DNA of 64,000 bases from Aridibaculum aurantiacum (lineage in GTDB: Bacteria > Bacteroidota > Bacteroidia > Chitinophagales > Chitinophagaceae). Positions within the stretch are counted from its first letter, which is position 1. Every line of letters starts with the position of its first letter. The notes beneath the pieces are model-generated. The model saw only the letters and a program-made list of their open reading frames with translations, was not told where the DNA came from and ran no database searches. Location: contig NZ_JAFEWC010000001.1 in the NCBI RefSeq assembly GCF_017355875.1, positions 1,488,001 through 1,552,000 on the forward strand, in the 5' to 3' direction. The position numbers and the translations under genes were made by a program. This document shows, in pieces, positions 8,875 to 18,654 of the stretch.

Positions 8875-9627
8875 TTACCGGTGGCTGATAAGTCTTAGCC
8901 TGATGCCAAAGCTATTATCCTCGTAATGACCATTAGGATTAGGCTGCCATGTCCAAAAAAGAAATTCTTTGTAGATGAGGCCGATGCCTTTTGCATAAAC
9001 TTCTTTTCCAAAAAGGCGTTGTTTGAAATGGTTAGGATCGAATGGTCCCGCCGGAGAAACCTCGTCGTTTTGTGCTACGGTTAGTGTACTATCGTAAGTC
9101 TTGTTCAAAACAGTGAAAGGCTCACCCAATTTTTCATATGTATAGTCCCAGCCATTCTTTTTATCCAAATATTTATAGTCACTGTTGTCGTGCGTATCTA
9201 TGAAAGCATGGCCATACCAGGAGTAGCCTTCTTTTATAGGTTTAGAAAGTTTTACATATCGAAGATTATTCTCTACATACTCCACCCAACGGTCAGTAAC
9301 GGTAGCATAAATAGTTCCACCGGTCCACCATGGTTTGGTGGCAGCGGTATCTCGAATTGACCTGTAAATGATATAAGAAGGACGTCCCTGGTTGTCGCTA
9401 AAAGTGCTTACTACCGAATCGCGTAGTTGATAAGATCTTTCCACCAGCGCTGCTCCAAAAGGCGCGAGAAGAATAGAGTCTATTCTATAGATCCACACGT
9501 TTCCTTGCTTTATGGGAAAATATTCTTCTAGTTGGGCGGCATCCAATTCTTCGGTTTCCTTTTTACACGAAGTGAAAACTGCCATTGTACCTAAAACCAC
9601 CAGCGCCGCTGCAAACACTTTTTTCAT
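8875..9627 (-). CDS. Hypothetical lipoprotein
   Basis: Not a recognised family. I place the start at the ATG at 9627 (MKKVFAAALVVLGTMAVFTSCKKE), because this gives a lipoprotein signal with the lipobox Cys at about 21; a longer frame reaches 9696. The mature part is rich in Tyr/Trp and beta-strand patterns, with EYFPIKQGNVWIYRIDSI near the start, a phrase common in Bacteroidota lipoproteins of unknown role. It is probably outer-membrane attached. It sits 56 bp upstream of the protease gene on the same strand and could form a unit with it. Confidence 0.75.
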   Translation of the reverse strand: MKKVFAAALVVLGTMAVFTSCKKETEELDAAQLEEYFPIKQGNVWIYRIDSILLAPFGAALVERSYQLRDSVVSTFSDNQGRPSYIIYRSIRDTAATKPWWTGGTIYATVTDRWVEYVENNLRYVKLSKPIKEGYSWYGHAFIDTHDNSDYKYLDKKNGWDYTYEKLGEPFTVLNKTYDSTLTVAQNDEVSPAGPFDPNHFKQRLFGKEVYAKGIGLIYKEFLFWTWQPNPNGHYEDNSFGIRLRLISHR

Positions 9628-9748
9628 ACAGTAAAAATAGTGGGTGTAATATAAACAGATTATGAATAAGTGAGGCAGTAGGATAGGCCGCTGCATGTTC
9701 TGTTCAAACCAGTAATGCAGGTTTTATGTAACTGGCTCTACAATGAGC

Positions 9749-9784
9749 AAAAAAATGGCGAACAGGTTAATGCCTGATCGCCAT
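9749..9784 (-). terminator. Intrinsic terminator
   Basis: Minus-strand stem ATGGCGA...TCGCCAT reinforced by an inner CAGG/CCTG, followed by TTTTTT. It lies just after the T9SS-protein gene that ends at 9800. Confidence 0.75.
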
Positions 9785-9799
9785 CCTTTGTACTTCTTG

Positions 9800-11362
9800 T
9801 TATTGTAAAAATATCATCTGTGTTGCCGCCTGCCTGTCAGTAGTTATAGTTAATGCAACTACACCAGATAGTGGCATGGCAGCTTTTATTTGCAGCCTGT
9901 TTCTGCCGGGAGAGTAGCTGCGTACAGGAACTTCAGCCACTACTTTTCCATCTGCCGTAACAATTTTGAAAGAGAAAGAGACAGCACTGGAAGTCGTATT
10001 GGTGAAACTTATTTCTCCATTTTTAGTAATGGCAATATTGTTAAATGAATTTTCTTTTTCCCTGCGTGCTACCACTGTTTTTGAATAGTTTGCAGATTGG
10101 TCGGTATTCTTCCAGGCTAAGCGATAGTAGTTAATTGGAAATTCTGGTTTGTGCAACAGGCTGCCGGTTGTAGCAGTTGCCAGCTTTTGTAGCTGTGAAA
10201 ACTGTACTCCATCAGGACTTGCCTGTACTTCAAGTTGCTGTACCGGAGCATTAAATTTCCACGTAAGTTGGTGGCTGTTATTTTTATTAGCCACAGCAAA
10301 TGTGTGCAGTTCTGCAGGTAAAACATAAGACGCAACAAAATCTGAGGTGTTGAATGACCGCAGCTTCTGGTTTACGGTAAGGGTAAAAGGGCCTGATGTT
10401 CGTGTGAATTTTTCGTTGCTGATATAGCCATAGGTGCCATTTCTAAAGGTTATACCTTCTACCTGTCCCATGGTAAGCGCATCCGGCAGGTCGATCCTTC
10501 TTTTGTTGCCATTGAAGTAGTTGCCGCTGCTATAGTCGCTCAGTATGTGCATGTAATGTGCAGCTGTACCTGCATTCACATAACCGATCAATGTCACTAT
10601 TTCTTCACCTACGGCTTTGTCTGCCGCGGTTACCAGGTAGCCGGTATTAAGCGTTTCAAGAGGTAATGCTATGTATGTGCCGGGTAGCGTACTGCTAATA
10701 ACATAATGCGTGCTGGTGAGCGAAACCCAGTTCTTCGTAAACAGGTGGATCATGCCATTATCCACTATCATAGCCTCACAATCAAAAGGTGTAGCATTGG
10801 GTGCTGTTGCCACTGGTGGTTGCGGCTGGTCGCTGTAAATGAAATTGATGACCTGCACTTCAGAAGCAGGTATGGTGACAACAGGATTTATGTTATGCTC
10901 CGGAATTGCGCTCAGAGGAAACTTGTAGATTTTCAGATCGGTTCGTGCACCATTGGCATTGTTTCCAAAGTCGCCTATGTAGAAATGCGAACCATCAAAA
11001 GCTATGTCCTCCCAATCTACATTGGTTGCGCCAGCAATATTTACCGTTTGCAGGATGGCGTTGCTCAATGTGTCGATACGGTAAATGGCTGCTGCGCCAC
11101 CACCGTCATTAAAGGTCCACAAGTGACCTGCCGCCCACTGCAAGCCGCTGTTCTCTTCCAGCAAAGCACTGATTGGATCAACTTTTATAGGTGGCGTGTA
11201 CGATGTTTGGTTATAGGTACAACTGCCATCATTCACGGTAGCAGATGCGTTGTAATTATTAGCTAAAGGATCCCGGCAGCCGGGCGTTTGCGCATATCCT
11301 TTTGCAGGAAGAATAGAAGCCAGTAGAGCAATGGCTGCTACTTGGAAGAGGGACTTAAACAT
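9800..11362 (-). CDS. Secreted protein with GSC-motif and T9SS sorting domain
   Basis: 520 residues with a signal peptide ending near YAQ (25). The first mature segment, GCRDPLANNYNASATVNDGSCTY (27-49), is a Cys-bracketed motif seen repeatedly in secreted Bacteroidota proteins. Residues 60-340 have a repeating beta pattern (LWTFNDGGGAAAIYRIDTLSN, VDWEDIAFDGSHFYIGDFGNN) that resembles a beta-propeller of the phytase-like or SMP-30-like kind. About 430-520 is a sorting domain for type IX secretion. Enzymatic activity cannot be assigned. Confidence 0.75.
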   Translation of the reverse strand: MFKSLFQVAAIALLASILPAKGYAQTPGCRDPLANNYNASATVNDGSCTYNQTSYTPPIKVDPISALLEENSGLQWAAGHLWTFNDGGGAAAIYRIDTLSNAILQTVNIAGATNVDWEDIAFDGSHFYIGDFGNNANGARTDLKIYKFPLSAIPEHNINPVVTIPASEVQVINFIYSDQPQPPVATAPNATPFDCEAMIVDNGMIHLFTKNWVSLTSTHYVISSTLPGTYIALPLETLNTGYLVTAADKAVGEEIVTLIGYVNAGTAAHYMHILSDYSSGNYFNGNKRRIDLPDALTMGQVEGITFRNGTYGYISNEKFTRTSGPFTLTVNQKLRSFNTSDFVASYVLPAELHTFAVANKNNSHQLTWKFNAPVQQLEVQASPDGVQFSQLQKLATATTGSLLHKPEFPINYYRLAWKNTDQSANYSKTVVARREKENSFNNIAITKNGEISFTNTTSSAVSFSFKIVTADGKVVAEVPVRSYSPGRNRLQIKAAMPLSGVVALTITTDRQAATQMIFLQ

Positions 11363-11583
11363 GCAGTAAGGTTAAAGGTTAATACTGAGTATTGGAATGG
11401 GGGTATTGGATCTGCACCATCAATGATGGCGGCGCTGCTGTGTAGACAGTTTTTTTGAATAGAAGGATGCAATTAAAGTTTTGACAACATGCAACACCAG
11501 CGCAGCTTTTAGCTTCATGTGTAAATGTGAAAGGCTGCTGCGGTTGCCTTTCGCGTTTATCCAATATCTAAAAAACCAGGCTT

Positions 11584-12600
11584 ATGAGACTCTTCAGCCT
11601 TTTGCTCGTATGCTGTATCTTCTACAGTACTACTTCTTTAGCCACTGCCGATAGCAGTACCTATTTTCTTCAAAAAGCACTGCATTACCAGCAAACCGGT
11701 AAAACCCGTGAAGCCAATCTTTCTATCCAACAGGCTTTAGCTTTCACTACCAATGATGTAGCTATCCGGTTGCAATATGGTAGCATGTTGCTCGAGCAAA
11801 AAAGATATTCTGCTGCAAAAGAACAATTCAAGCTGGTTTTGCAAAAAGATGAAACAAACACAGTGGCACTGATGAAGATATGTGTGGCCAGTGCTGCATT
11901 GAACCATTGGAGTGATGTGATGGAGTATGGATCTAAGGTGCAGGAGACGAATGATGCATCGGTGTATTACCTGCTAGGCAAAGCCTATTATTACGAAGAA
12001 GAATACGACCTGGCGCAACAGATACTGAACAAGCTGGTAAAAAAGAACCCAGTTCACCATGAAGGGCTGGCCATGCTGGCGAGGGTATATGTAGAGCTTT
12101 CGGATTATAGAAAAGCACAGAACTTTTATAGCCAGGCGCTCATTCATCAACCTTCCGATGCTAACCTGCTGTACGAATATGGCCTGGTGCTGTTTGTTCT
12201 GAATAATCCAAAGGAAGCTGTTACCTATATGGAAGTAGCTGCAGAAAAAGGATATAAAGCAGATCTTGACTACCTGGAAAACCTGGGCATGGCTTATTTG
12301 AATTTTGATATTGATAAAGGAATAGAGGTATTATCGAATGTGCTAAAGCGGAAACCGAACAATCCTGATATCCAGTTGCAGATAGCGCACGCATTTTACA
12401 AGAGTAAGAAATACGACCATGCGGCAGAGCGGTATTATAACATGTACCTGCACGATCCTAATAACATCCGCGCATTATACATGATGGGCATGGCTTACCA
12501 AAAGAAAGGAGAAAAAGCAAAAGGTATCAACATATGTGAGAAGGCGCTGCAATTGGATCATTCATTGGCGGAGCATAAAATTTTAGGCTACGCCAAATAA
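11584..12600 (+). CDS. Secreted TPR-repeat protein
   Basis: 338 residues with an N-terminal signal sequence (about 1-22) followed by tandem tetratricopeptide repeats over almost the whole mature chain (ALHYQQTGKTREANLSIQQALAF, YYLLGKAYYYEEEYDLAQQILNKL, LLYEYGLVLFVLNNPKEAVTYMEVA, and more). It is a periplasmic scaffold for protein-protein contacts; partners are unknown. It is convergent with the TonB receptor gene, whose stop is 3 bp away. Confidence 0.85.
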   Translation: MRLFSLLLVCCIFYSTTSLATADSSTYFLQKALHYQQTGKTREANLSIQQALAFTTNDVAIRLQYGSMLLEQKRYSAAKEQFKLVLQKDETNTVALMKICVASAALNHWSDVMEYGSKVQETNDASVYYLLGKAYYYEEEYDLAQQILNKLVKKNPVHHEGLAMLARVYVELSDYRKAQNFYSQALIHQPSDANLLYEYGLVLFVLNNPKEAVTYMEVAAEKGYKADLDYLENLGMAYLNFDIDKGIEVLSNVLKRKPNNPDIQLQIAHAFYKSKKYDHAAERYYNMYLHDPNNIRALYMMGMAYQKKGEKAKGINICEKALQLDHSLAEHKILGYAK

Positions 12601-12602
12601 TG

Positions 12603-14942
12603 CTAAAAATCTATCTGATAACTCAGCACAGGCACAAGCCCCGCTTGTTGCCTGAAGATCCACTGGTTCACTGAAGGATCATATCGGCGTGCAAGTCCAT
12701 CGATGTTTCTTGTTCCAAATACATTTTGAATGTCTAGTGCCAGCTGCCACGCCACTTTGGTTTTTTCTTTTCTTAAAGCAAGGCGGCCGTCGGTTCTGAA
12801 GTAGGCAGGCACTTTTTCCGTATAAGGTCTTGTTTCATCAAGTACGGGTTCGCGTGAAGTACTCGGAAAAGCAGCTAAAGGTGTAAGTGGCAATCCTCCA
12901 TTGTAGAGCATTTTCCAGCCTGCTTGCAAGGTCTTGTTGTTTTTTAGCTTCCATTCTTTTGCGCCTGTAAAAGAGCCGGAAGTGTTTGAATTGAAACGGG
13001 TGTTATACGTTCTTCCATCCAGCGGCTGGTAAGTGGAATTGAAAATTGAGAATGATCCGATCAGGAAAAATCCCTTTGAAAAAAACTTCTCAGCAGAAAG
13101 ATCAATCCCCACATTAGTACCTTTTCCTTTACTTACCAATTGCTCTTTGGCATATCCTTCCAGGTCATTCAGCAGCCAGTAAGTTCTGTTTACTTCATTC
13201 ACTACCGGTACCTTGAATAACCGCTGGTAATAAGCCTCTGCATGAAACCGCCATCCTTTAGGGAACAAATGATCATAAGCTGCTACAAAATGATGTGATC
13301 GCATCATATCCAGGTTGATATTCGGATTTGGATTGGATGGATTGTCTTTAAAGAAATACGAACCTAGCGGCAGAATTTTACTATGCAGTCCATAAGCAAT
13401 ACTGAAAGATTCATTGCTTTTTAGCCTAAACTGCACCGTAAGCCGGGGATCAATGGTGGTCTTTTTGTTCAACCCGAAATACATCATGTGGATGCCGGGG
13501 TTGATGGTAAAACGGCTTCCGGGTTTCAGGCTCATCTGCCAGTATGGTTGCACCAGCCATGTGCTTCCATTGCCTAATACCATGTTGCGATACGACCAGA
13601 AAAGGAAATCGAACTTTCGCTGGCGAAAAGAAAAATGCAGGTTGTTGGCATAAAAGCCTGCTTTCATATTGGCCGCCGCTCCAAATTTATAATTGTATGA
13701 ACTGGTAAACGAAATGCGGCTGTTGTTATAGTTTTCATCGTTGATGCGGGCAGCTTGTAGCCGGGGATTTAATGTGTCATCGGCGAACAATACCTGCTGG
13801 CCTGTAGCCACAAGAGATGTACTTACAAAAGAACGTTCATTAAGGGTAAGTTGGTGGCCTATACCCAGGGCACCCATTTTAGTTCTGAAATCATAAATAG
13901 CATAATCATCATACTGCTTCCAGTCATTCACATTTTCTACTGCCCGTTGATTTTCCTTGCTAATACCACCGATGCCCCAGAAGTTCCATTGCGATGTGTT
14001 CTTCTTATTATTAAAAGCAATATTGAAAGCAAGATCCTGGAAGGTGTTGCTTTCTCTTTCGCCAACAAGATTAAATCCTAATGAATTCAAAAGTCCTAAG
14101 GTAGAATAACGGTAGTTGACAAGGTAAGAACTGCGGCCTTTTTGTATAGGACCTTCTGTTGCATAATCAAGTCCTATCATGCCTGCTTTTAGCGTGTGTT
14201 CAGCTTTTTGATTATTACCTTTTCGCAGGTGCATATCGAATACGCCACTTAGCACATCGCCATATTCTGCAGGCATGGCGCCGGTAAGAAAATCTGAATT
14301 TGCCAACATGCTCAGGCTAAAAATGGTAATACCTCCGCCGCTGCTTCCCCTTCGGGCAAAATGATTAGGATTGGGAATATCTACGCCTTCCATCCGCCAT
14401 TGCATACCCATAGGATTGTTGCCACGTATGATGATATCGCTGCGTGTATCGCGGGTAGCTTGTACACCAGGAAAAGCCAAAGCCATCCGACTGGGATCGT
14501 TGGCACTGGCAGCATATCGTTGTGTTTCTTCAGGAGAAAATGATCGGCCGCTAACAATGGCATAAGGGTTCTCCGGGAGTTTCGGGTTCCTGATGCCTGT
14601 TACAATCACTTCATGACCTTTAGTTTTGTCTTCCTCCAACTCTATAGTTATACCAGTTTGTTTGGCAGCAGAAATGATGATATTATCACTTGAATGGGGA
14701 GCGTAGCCAACATAACTGGCATTGATGATCTGTCTTCCAACAGGTACATTCTTTAAAACGAAAACACCCACAGAGTCAGAAATTGCAAAAACCTTTATGC
14801 TGGTTCCTGTAGTGACTGTTGCGCCGGCCAAAGGCTTTTTAGTAACCTTATCTATCACAATGCCTCGTACATTTTGCACCAGTACCTGGCCTATAGCAAA
14901 ACAAGGCAACAATAAGATCATTAACAGGAAGAAGCGTTTCAT
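12603..14942 (-). CDS. TonB-dependent outer-membrane receptor
   Basis: 779 residues. After the signal peptide (1-18) comes a carboxypeptidase-regulatory-like domain (about 22-105: VRGIVIDKVTKKPLAGATVTT). It is followed by a plug domain (about 110-235, with DIIIRGNNPMGMQWRMEGVDIPNPNHF) and a 22-strand-type barrel ending in the aromatic-rich C-terminus LVPVLSYQIDF. It imports an unknown ligand using TonB energy. No SusD partner lies next to it, which argues against a polysaccharide locus; siderophore, metal or other small ligand is possible. The gene is isolated, with about 240 bp of empty sequence upstream. Confidence 0.9.
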   Translation of the reverse strand: MKRFFLLMILLLPCFAIGQVLVQNVRGIVIDKVTKKPLAGATVTTGTSIKVFAISDSVGVFVLKNVPVGRQIINASYVGYAPHSSDNIIISAAKQTGITIELEEDKTKGHEVIVTGIRNPKLPENPYAIVSGRSFSPEETQRYAASANDPSRMALAFPGVQATRDTRSDIIIRGNNPMGMQWRMEGVDIPNPNHFARRGSSGGGITIFSLSMLANSDFLTGAMPAEYGDVLSGVFDMHLRKGNNQKAEHTLKAGMIGLDYATEGPIQKGRSSYLVNYRYSTLGLLNSLGFNLVGERESNTFQDLAFNIAFNNKKNTSQWNFWGIGGISKENQRAVENVNDWKQYDDYAIYDFRTKMGALGIGHQLTLNERSFVSTSLVATGQQVLFADDTLNPRLQAARINDENYNNSRISFTSSYNYKFGAAANMKAGFYANNLHFSFRQRKFDFLFWSYRNMVLGNGSTWLVQPYWQMSLKPGSRFTINPGIHMMYFGLNKKTTIDPRLTVQFRLKSNESFSIAYGLHSKILPLGSYFFKDNPSNPNPNINLDMMRSHHFVAAYDHLFPKGWRFHAEAYYQRLFKVPVVNEVNRTYWLLNDLEGYAKEQLVSKGKGTNVGIDLSAEKFFSKGFFLIGSFSIFNSTYQPLDGRTYNTRFNSNTSGSFTGAKEWKLKNNKTLQAGWKMLYNGGLPLTPLAAFPSTSREPVLDETRPYTEKVPAYFRTDGRLALRKEKTKVAWQLALDIQNVFGTRNIDGLARRYDPSVNQWIFRQQAGLVPVLSYQIDF

Positions 14943-15181
14943 GCAGTCCGCTGGTATTGAGGGAGTAAAACTACTATAAGCAAAACTGAAATCTGAAAAA
15001 TGTAAACTGAAAAACAGGAAGAGACAGTTTCAAAATATTTTACGGAAGCAAAAATTTTGCTTATGAGCTGAAACATCTTCCCACTATTCAAAAGTGGTCA
15101 CCTGTTTTTTATACCTGTATTTTTTCAAATTTTTATTAAGCTCCAAACATCAATAGCCAGCATTCACCATCGCATTCATAT

Positions 15182-15550
15182 TTATGGGCTGTTAATGATG
15201 TTGATCTCGTCTTGCCTGTTGACAACTATTAGCAGTTTGCCATCTACACTTTCAAGTTTTCCTGCAATGCAAATATGCCGGTTGAGCAGGTCCTTTTCAG
15301 GTTTATAGTCGAAGCGGCGCCTTGATTCTCCTTTGATCAAAAGTGTTACCTGCGCCTCAGGTTGGTTGCCAAGAACCAGGTAAGTAGGTCTGCCTTCTGC
15401 AGTTTGCATAAAACTGCCGCTAACAACTTTATCACAGATTTTCACTGTGTCACCTATATGTTTCGATGCATCCTGTACTGTTACTTTGGTTTGTGCATTT
15501 GCGCAAACTGTAAAGAAAATGGCTGCAAGCAATGTCAGATAACGTTTCAT
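15182..15550 (-). CDS. Small secreted OB-fold-like protein
   Basis: 122 residues with a signal peptide (MKRYLTLLAAIFFTVCANAQ, cleavage near 20). The mature part runs VTVQDASKHIGDTVKICDKVVSG, then TYLVLGNQPEAQVTLLIKG, then ICIAGKLESVDGKLLIVV. This strand order (entry of a cost-like beta barrel, GDTV, final IAGKLE...G) resembles small OB-fold nucleic-acid-binding-like proteins. Being exported, it probably binds something other than cytosolic nucleic acid. The role is unknown. Confidence 0.65.
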   Translation of the reverse strand: MKRYLTLLAAIFFTVCANAQTKVTVQDASKHIGDTVKICDKVVSGSFMQTAEGRPTYLVLGNQPEAQVTLLIKGESRRRFDYKPEKDLLNRHICIAGKLESVDGKLLIVVNRQDEINIINSP

Positions 15551-15811
15551 AATTCTCGCATTTTGATTAATAGCCTTTCGTTCGTCTTAAGAATGTAATC
15601 AATAATTTTACCAGAATGGCTACTGCTTGATTATCAATGTGTTTGAAGAGGTGATGGCAATTTGGGAACTATATTGTCATCAAATATTCTGCTTAAAAAA
15701 TTCAATCGGCAGCAGAAAATGGGTCTGTTCCTTATTATACAAATAGCAGGAGCTAACTGGTTGCCATTGGCATTGGTGTTGCATACATGTACTCGCTTTA
15801 AAATTCATTTC

Positions 15812-17275
15812 ATGAAAAAATACATTGGTATTAGTTGTTATTCTTTGCTCTTTTTATTTACCCTTCACGCTTGTTCCCGCAATCCTGTTACAGGTAAAAG
15901 GCAATTGGTCTTTATGTCGGAAGAACAGGAAATAGCCATGGGAAAGGAAGCTGATCCACAGATCGTAGCACATTTTGGACTTTATAATGATACTGCACTA
16001 CAACGTTTTATTACAGAAAAAGGAAGGCAAATGGCTGCAATATCGCATCGGCCAAACCTGCAATACGAGTTTAAAATTGTAGACTCGGATGTCTTGAATG
16101 CCTTTGCCGTGCCGGGTGGTTATGTGTATTTCACAAGAGGCATAATGGCACATTTCAATAATGAAGCAGAATTCGCCGGCGTTCTTGGTCACGAGATTGG
16201 TCATATCACCGCCAGGCATACAGTTGCTCAACAGCGAAACCAGATACTTGGCCAAATAGGCATTATAGCAGGGGCTGTTATTTCTCCTGAATTTGGTCGC
16301 TTTGCTGAGACCGCATCGCAGGGTATGGGCTTGTTATTATTGAAATTTGGCCGCGATGCTGAACGTGAATCTGATAGGTTAGGCGTAGAGTATTCCAGCA
16401 AGATCGGTTATGATGCTACTGAAATGGCTGGCTTCTTTAATACATTGGAGCGTAAGTCGCAGGAAGCTGGTGCAGGTGAAATACCTACTTTTTTAAGCAC
16501 ACACCCCAATCCCGGCGATAGAAATGCTACCGTTGCCCAACTTGCACAGCAATGGAAGCGGGATCTAAATCTTACCAACCCGCAGGTAAACAGGAATGCT
16601 TACCTGCGCAGGATCGAAGGCATGATCTATGGCGCCGATCCAAAGCAAGGTTTTGTAGAAGGAAATGTTTTTTACCATCCTGAGCTGAAGTTTCAATTTC
16701 CTATACCAGCTGGCTGGCGTCACCAAAACAGCCCGCAGTCTTTCCAGATGGCACCACAGGATGGTAAGGCAATGATGATGCTAACGCTGGCACAGGGGGC
16801 AACACTACAGGATGCAGCCAATAATGTTTTAAAACAATATGGGTTAACAGCAATAGAATCACGTGAAGTAACAGTGAATGGATTACGCGCAATAGCTATG
16901 GTTGCCGACCAGGTACCGCAACAAGGGCAACAACAGCAGCAACAACAACAAGTTGTCCGAACTTTAAATTACATCATTCAGTATGGCAACATCATGTACC
17001 ATATAGTGGGAGTAAGTGCTGCCAATGATTTTGCTGCCTATCAACCTACTTTTAGCAATACCATGCAAAACTTCAGGCAGCTGACTGATGCCGCTAAACT
17101 AAACAGGCAACCTGAGCGGATACGTTTAAGAACTGTTGCGCAAGCAAGTACGCTAGACCAGGTGCTTCGTGGCAATCGTGTACCTGCAAACAGGCTGGAG
17201 GAACTGGCAGTGCTGAATGGAATGAAATTGACTGACAGGGTAGAGCAGGGGACGTTAATTAAGGTTATTGAATAA
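15812..17275 (+). CDS. M48-family metalloprotease lipoprotein with C-terminal LysM-like domain
   Basis: Zinc peptidase, 487 residues from the ATG at 15812. That start yields a lipoprotein signal (LFTLHACSRNP, lipobox Cys at 21); a longer frame back to 15662 lacks sense as a signal. The zinc site HEIGH is at 127-131 (GVLGHEIGHITARH) and the third ligand is in RDAERESDRLGVEY (about 186). The protein resembles BepA/YfgC-type periplasmic peptidases involved in outer-membrane quality control. A Gln-rich stretch (QQQQQQQ) lies near 375. The last 50 residues (TLDQVLRGNRVPANRLEELAVLNGM) have a LysM-like pattern that could bind murein. A terminator follows. Confidence 0.9.
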   Translation: MKKYIGISCYSLLFLFTLHACSRNPVTGKRQLVFMSEEQEIAMGKEADPQIVAHFGLYNDTALQRFITEKGRQMAAISHRPNLQYEFKIVDSDVLNAFAVPGGYVYFTRGIMAHFNNEAEFAGVLGHEIGHITARHTVAQQRNQILGQIGIIAGAVISPEFGRFAETASQGMGLLLLKFGRDAERESDRLGVEYSSKIGYDATEMAGFFNTLERKSQEAGAGEIPTFLSTHPNPGDRNATVAQLAQQWKRDLNLTNPQVNRNAYLRRIEGMIYGADPKQGFVEGNVFYHPELKFQFPIPAGWRHQNSPQSFQMAPQDGKAMMMLTLAQGATLQDAANNVLKQYGLTAIESREVTVNGLRAIAMVADQVPQQGQQQQQQQQVVRTLNYIIQYGNIMYHIVGVSAANDFAAYQPTFSNTMQNFRQLTDAAKLNRQPERIRLRTVAQASTLDQVLRGNRVPANRLEELAVLNGMKLTDRVEQGTLIKVIE

Positions 17276-17300
17276 GTGACTATTAAGAAATACTAATGAA

Positions 17301-17325
17301 CCCGGACAACCGGGCTTTTATTTTT
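17301..17325 (+). terminator. Intrinsic terminator after the M48 gene
   Basis: Stem CCCGG, loop ACAA, stem CCGGG, then CTTTTATTTTT. It overlaps the end of the convergent gene that stops at 17318. Confidence 0.7.
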
Positions 17326-18142
17326 CTGCCAGCTTCAGTTTGCTATACCAGAGTGTGATAAGGAAAGGCGCCACCTCCCAGTAGTGGATGCGCATCAATA
17401 AGATATCCGCTAATAAAAATACAATGAAAAGCACGATCAGCAGCCTGTCGTACCGACGGGTAAAAAAGCCAATGAAGAAGCATAGTTCTAGCAGCAATCC
17501 TGCCAGGTAGAGGCAGTAGCTGATCGATGGGTTCCTGGCAAGCCAATAGATAAAGTTGGTATACCAATAACCCGGCGACGACACCAGGTATTCTGCATGT
17601 TGAAACAACAGTACTCCGCTCATTTGTTCACCATTGAAAATGGCCATCTGGGTAATCTTCCAAACACCTGCTGAGGCAAAAAAATAAAGAAAGAAGTAGC
17701 GTAGACCATGGAACACATAATAAAAACTTTGAACGCTTGCCATCATAAACAACAGTGGAAACAACAACCAGGCTGTATAGCTTTCAATGCTGTTAGTAGG
17801 GTAGAGTGTAAAGCATTGTATATAGATCCAATTGATGATAAGCATGGCTACTGCAGCTAACCTGCCCGCACTTATCTTCCACGAGTTAAGCAAGAAAAAC
17901 AAAGCAGGCATCGCGTAAAAAACTACATCAAAAAACTTCCAGCATGCAGGATTATCAAGCAGCCATTGATGTATCCCTGTCTTCATAAAAATCCATGTGA
18001 AGACATCGTATCGGTTGTTGAAAAGATGTGGTTGTGCCTGGTATAAAAACAACCCATTCCACCATTTGAGAATGGCCAACAAATAGAAGATGCCGCAGTA
18101 CAGCAGTACGATCTTTTTGCGATGCTCGAGGGTTAGGGACAT
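17318..18142 (-). CDS. Multi-pass membrane protein, HTTM-like
   Basis: 274 residues with about six to seven hydrophobic helices (near 12-30, 70-90, 95-115, 120-150, 205-225, 235-262). The stretch LLLELCFFIGFFTRRYDRLLIV followed by LLADILLMRIHYWEVAPF is the type of pattern seen in HTTM/DoxX-like membrane domains. I cannot see the Lys pair of vitamin-K carboxylases with confidence, so activity is open. It overlaps the preceding gene by 10 bp, so the two are translationally coupled and probably act together in the inner membrane. Confidence 0.6.
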   Translation of the reverse strand: MSLTLEHRKKIVLLYCGIFYLLAILKWWNGLFLYQAQPHLFNNRYDVFTWIFMKTGIHQWLLDNPACWKFFDVVFYAMPALFFLLNSWKISAGRLAAVAMLIINWIYIQCFTLYPTNSIESYTAWLLFPLLFMMASVQSFYYVFHGLRYFFLYFFASAGVWKITQMAIFNGEQMSGVLLFQHAEYLVSSPGYWYTNFIYWLARNPSISYCLYLAGLLLELCFFIGFFTRRYDRLLIVLFIVFLLADILLMRIHYWEVAPFLITLWYSKLKLAEK

Positions 18143-18654
18143 AGTTGGTTTAATGAATAAACAGTGTCGGTAGGTTGTAGCACAGCATTGCTATAGCTAT
18201 AGGTCCTGAATTTTACATGAACATCCTGTATGGTTTTACCTGTGATGTTTTCAAGGTTGCGCTTGTACCAACTTATAAAGCTTGCCTCATCACAAGTCTG
18301 CACGTAATGCTTTTCATCCGGCGACAGGTGCAGGGCTTTCATCAATCGTTCGATGTCATTCTCATACATCTTATTGCTGTTCTCCCTAATGTTCTTGTAG
18401 TAATACAATGGTGTGATGATCTTATCCCATTGCTGCGGTGAATAATCTTTTCCTGCCAATAGTTCTCCATTTGCTTTTACTTCAAACACACCATAATGTT
18501 CGTACACTTTTATCACGTCGCTATACATACCATAGTGGTAGAACGGAGAGAAGACCACACCATGCTTGTAGTTGATGAACAACTGGCCTGCTGCAAAAAG
18601 CACCATAGCTGCAAACAGCCACTTGTTGTATCGGTATACTTTCTTTAAAAACAA
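18133..18654 (-). CDS. Hypothetical membrane-anchored protein, partner of the HTTM-like gene
   Basis: 173 residues with one N-terminal hydrophobic helix (about 12-28) and a soluble remainder with many Tyr (INYKHGVVFSPFYHYGMYSDVIKVYEHYG). Not a recognised family. The only start that keeps the full helix is TTG at 18654; the first ATG in frame (18606) would cut into the helix. This TTG lies inside the T-tract of a terminator hairpin (18647-18676). It overlaps the HTTM-like gene by 10 bp, and the pair looks like a functional two-gene unit of unknown purpose. Confidence 0.6.
   Translation of the reverse strand: MFLKKVYRYNKWLFAAMVLFAAGQLFINYKHGVVFSPFYHYGMYSDVIKVYEHYGVFEVKANGELLAGKDYSPQQWDKIITPLYYYKNIRENSNKMYENDIERLMKALHLSPDEKHYVQTCDEASFISWYKRNLENITGKTIQDVHVKFRTYSYSNAVLQPTDTVYSLNQLCP

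Noticed and set aside
15662-15811. N-terminal extension of the M48 protein
   Set aside because: It would bury the lipoprotein signal; the start at 15812 gives a proper lipobox.
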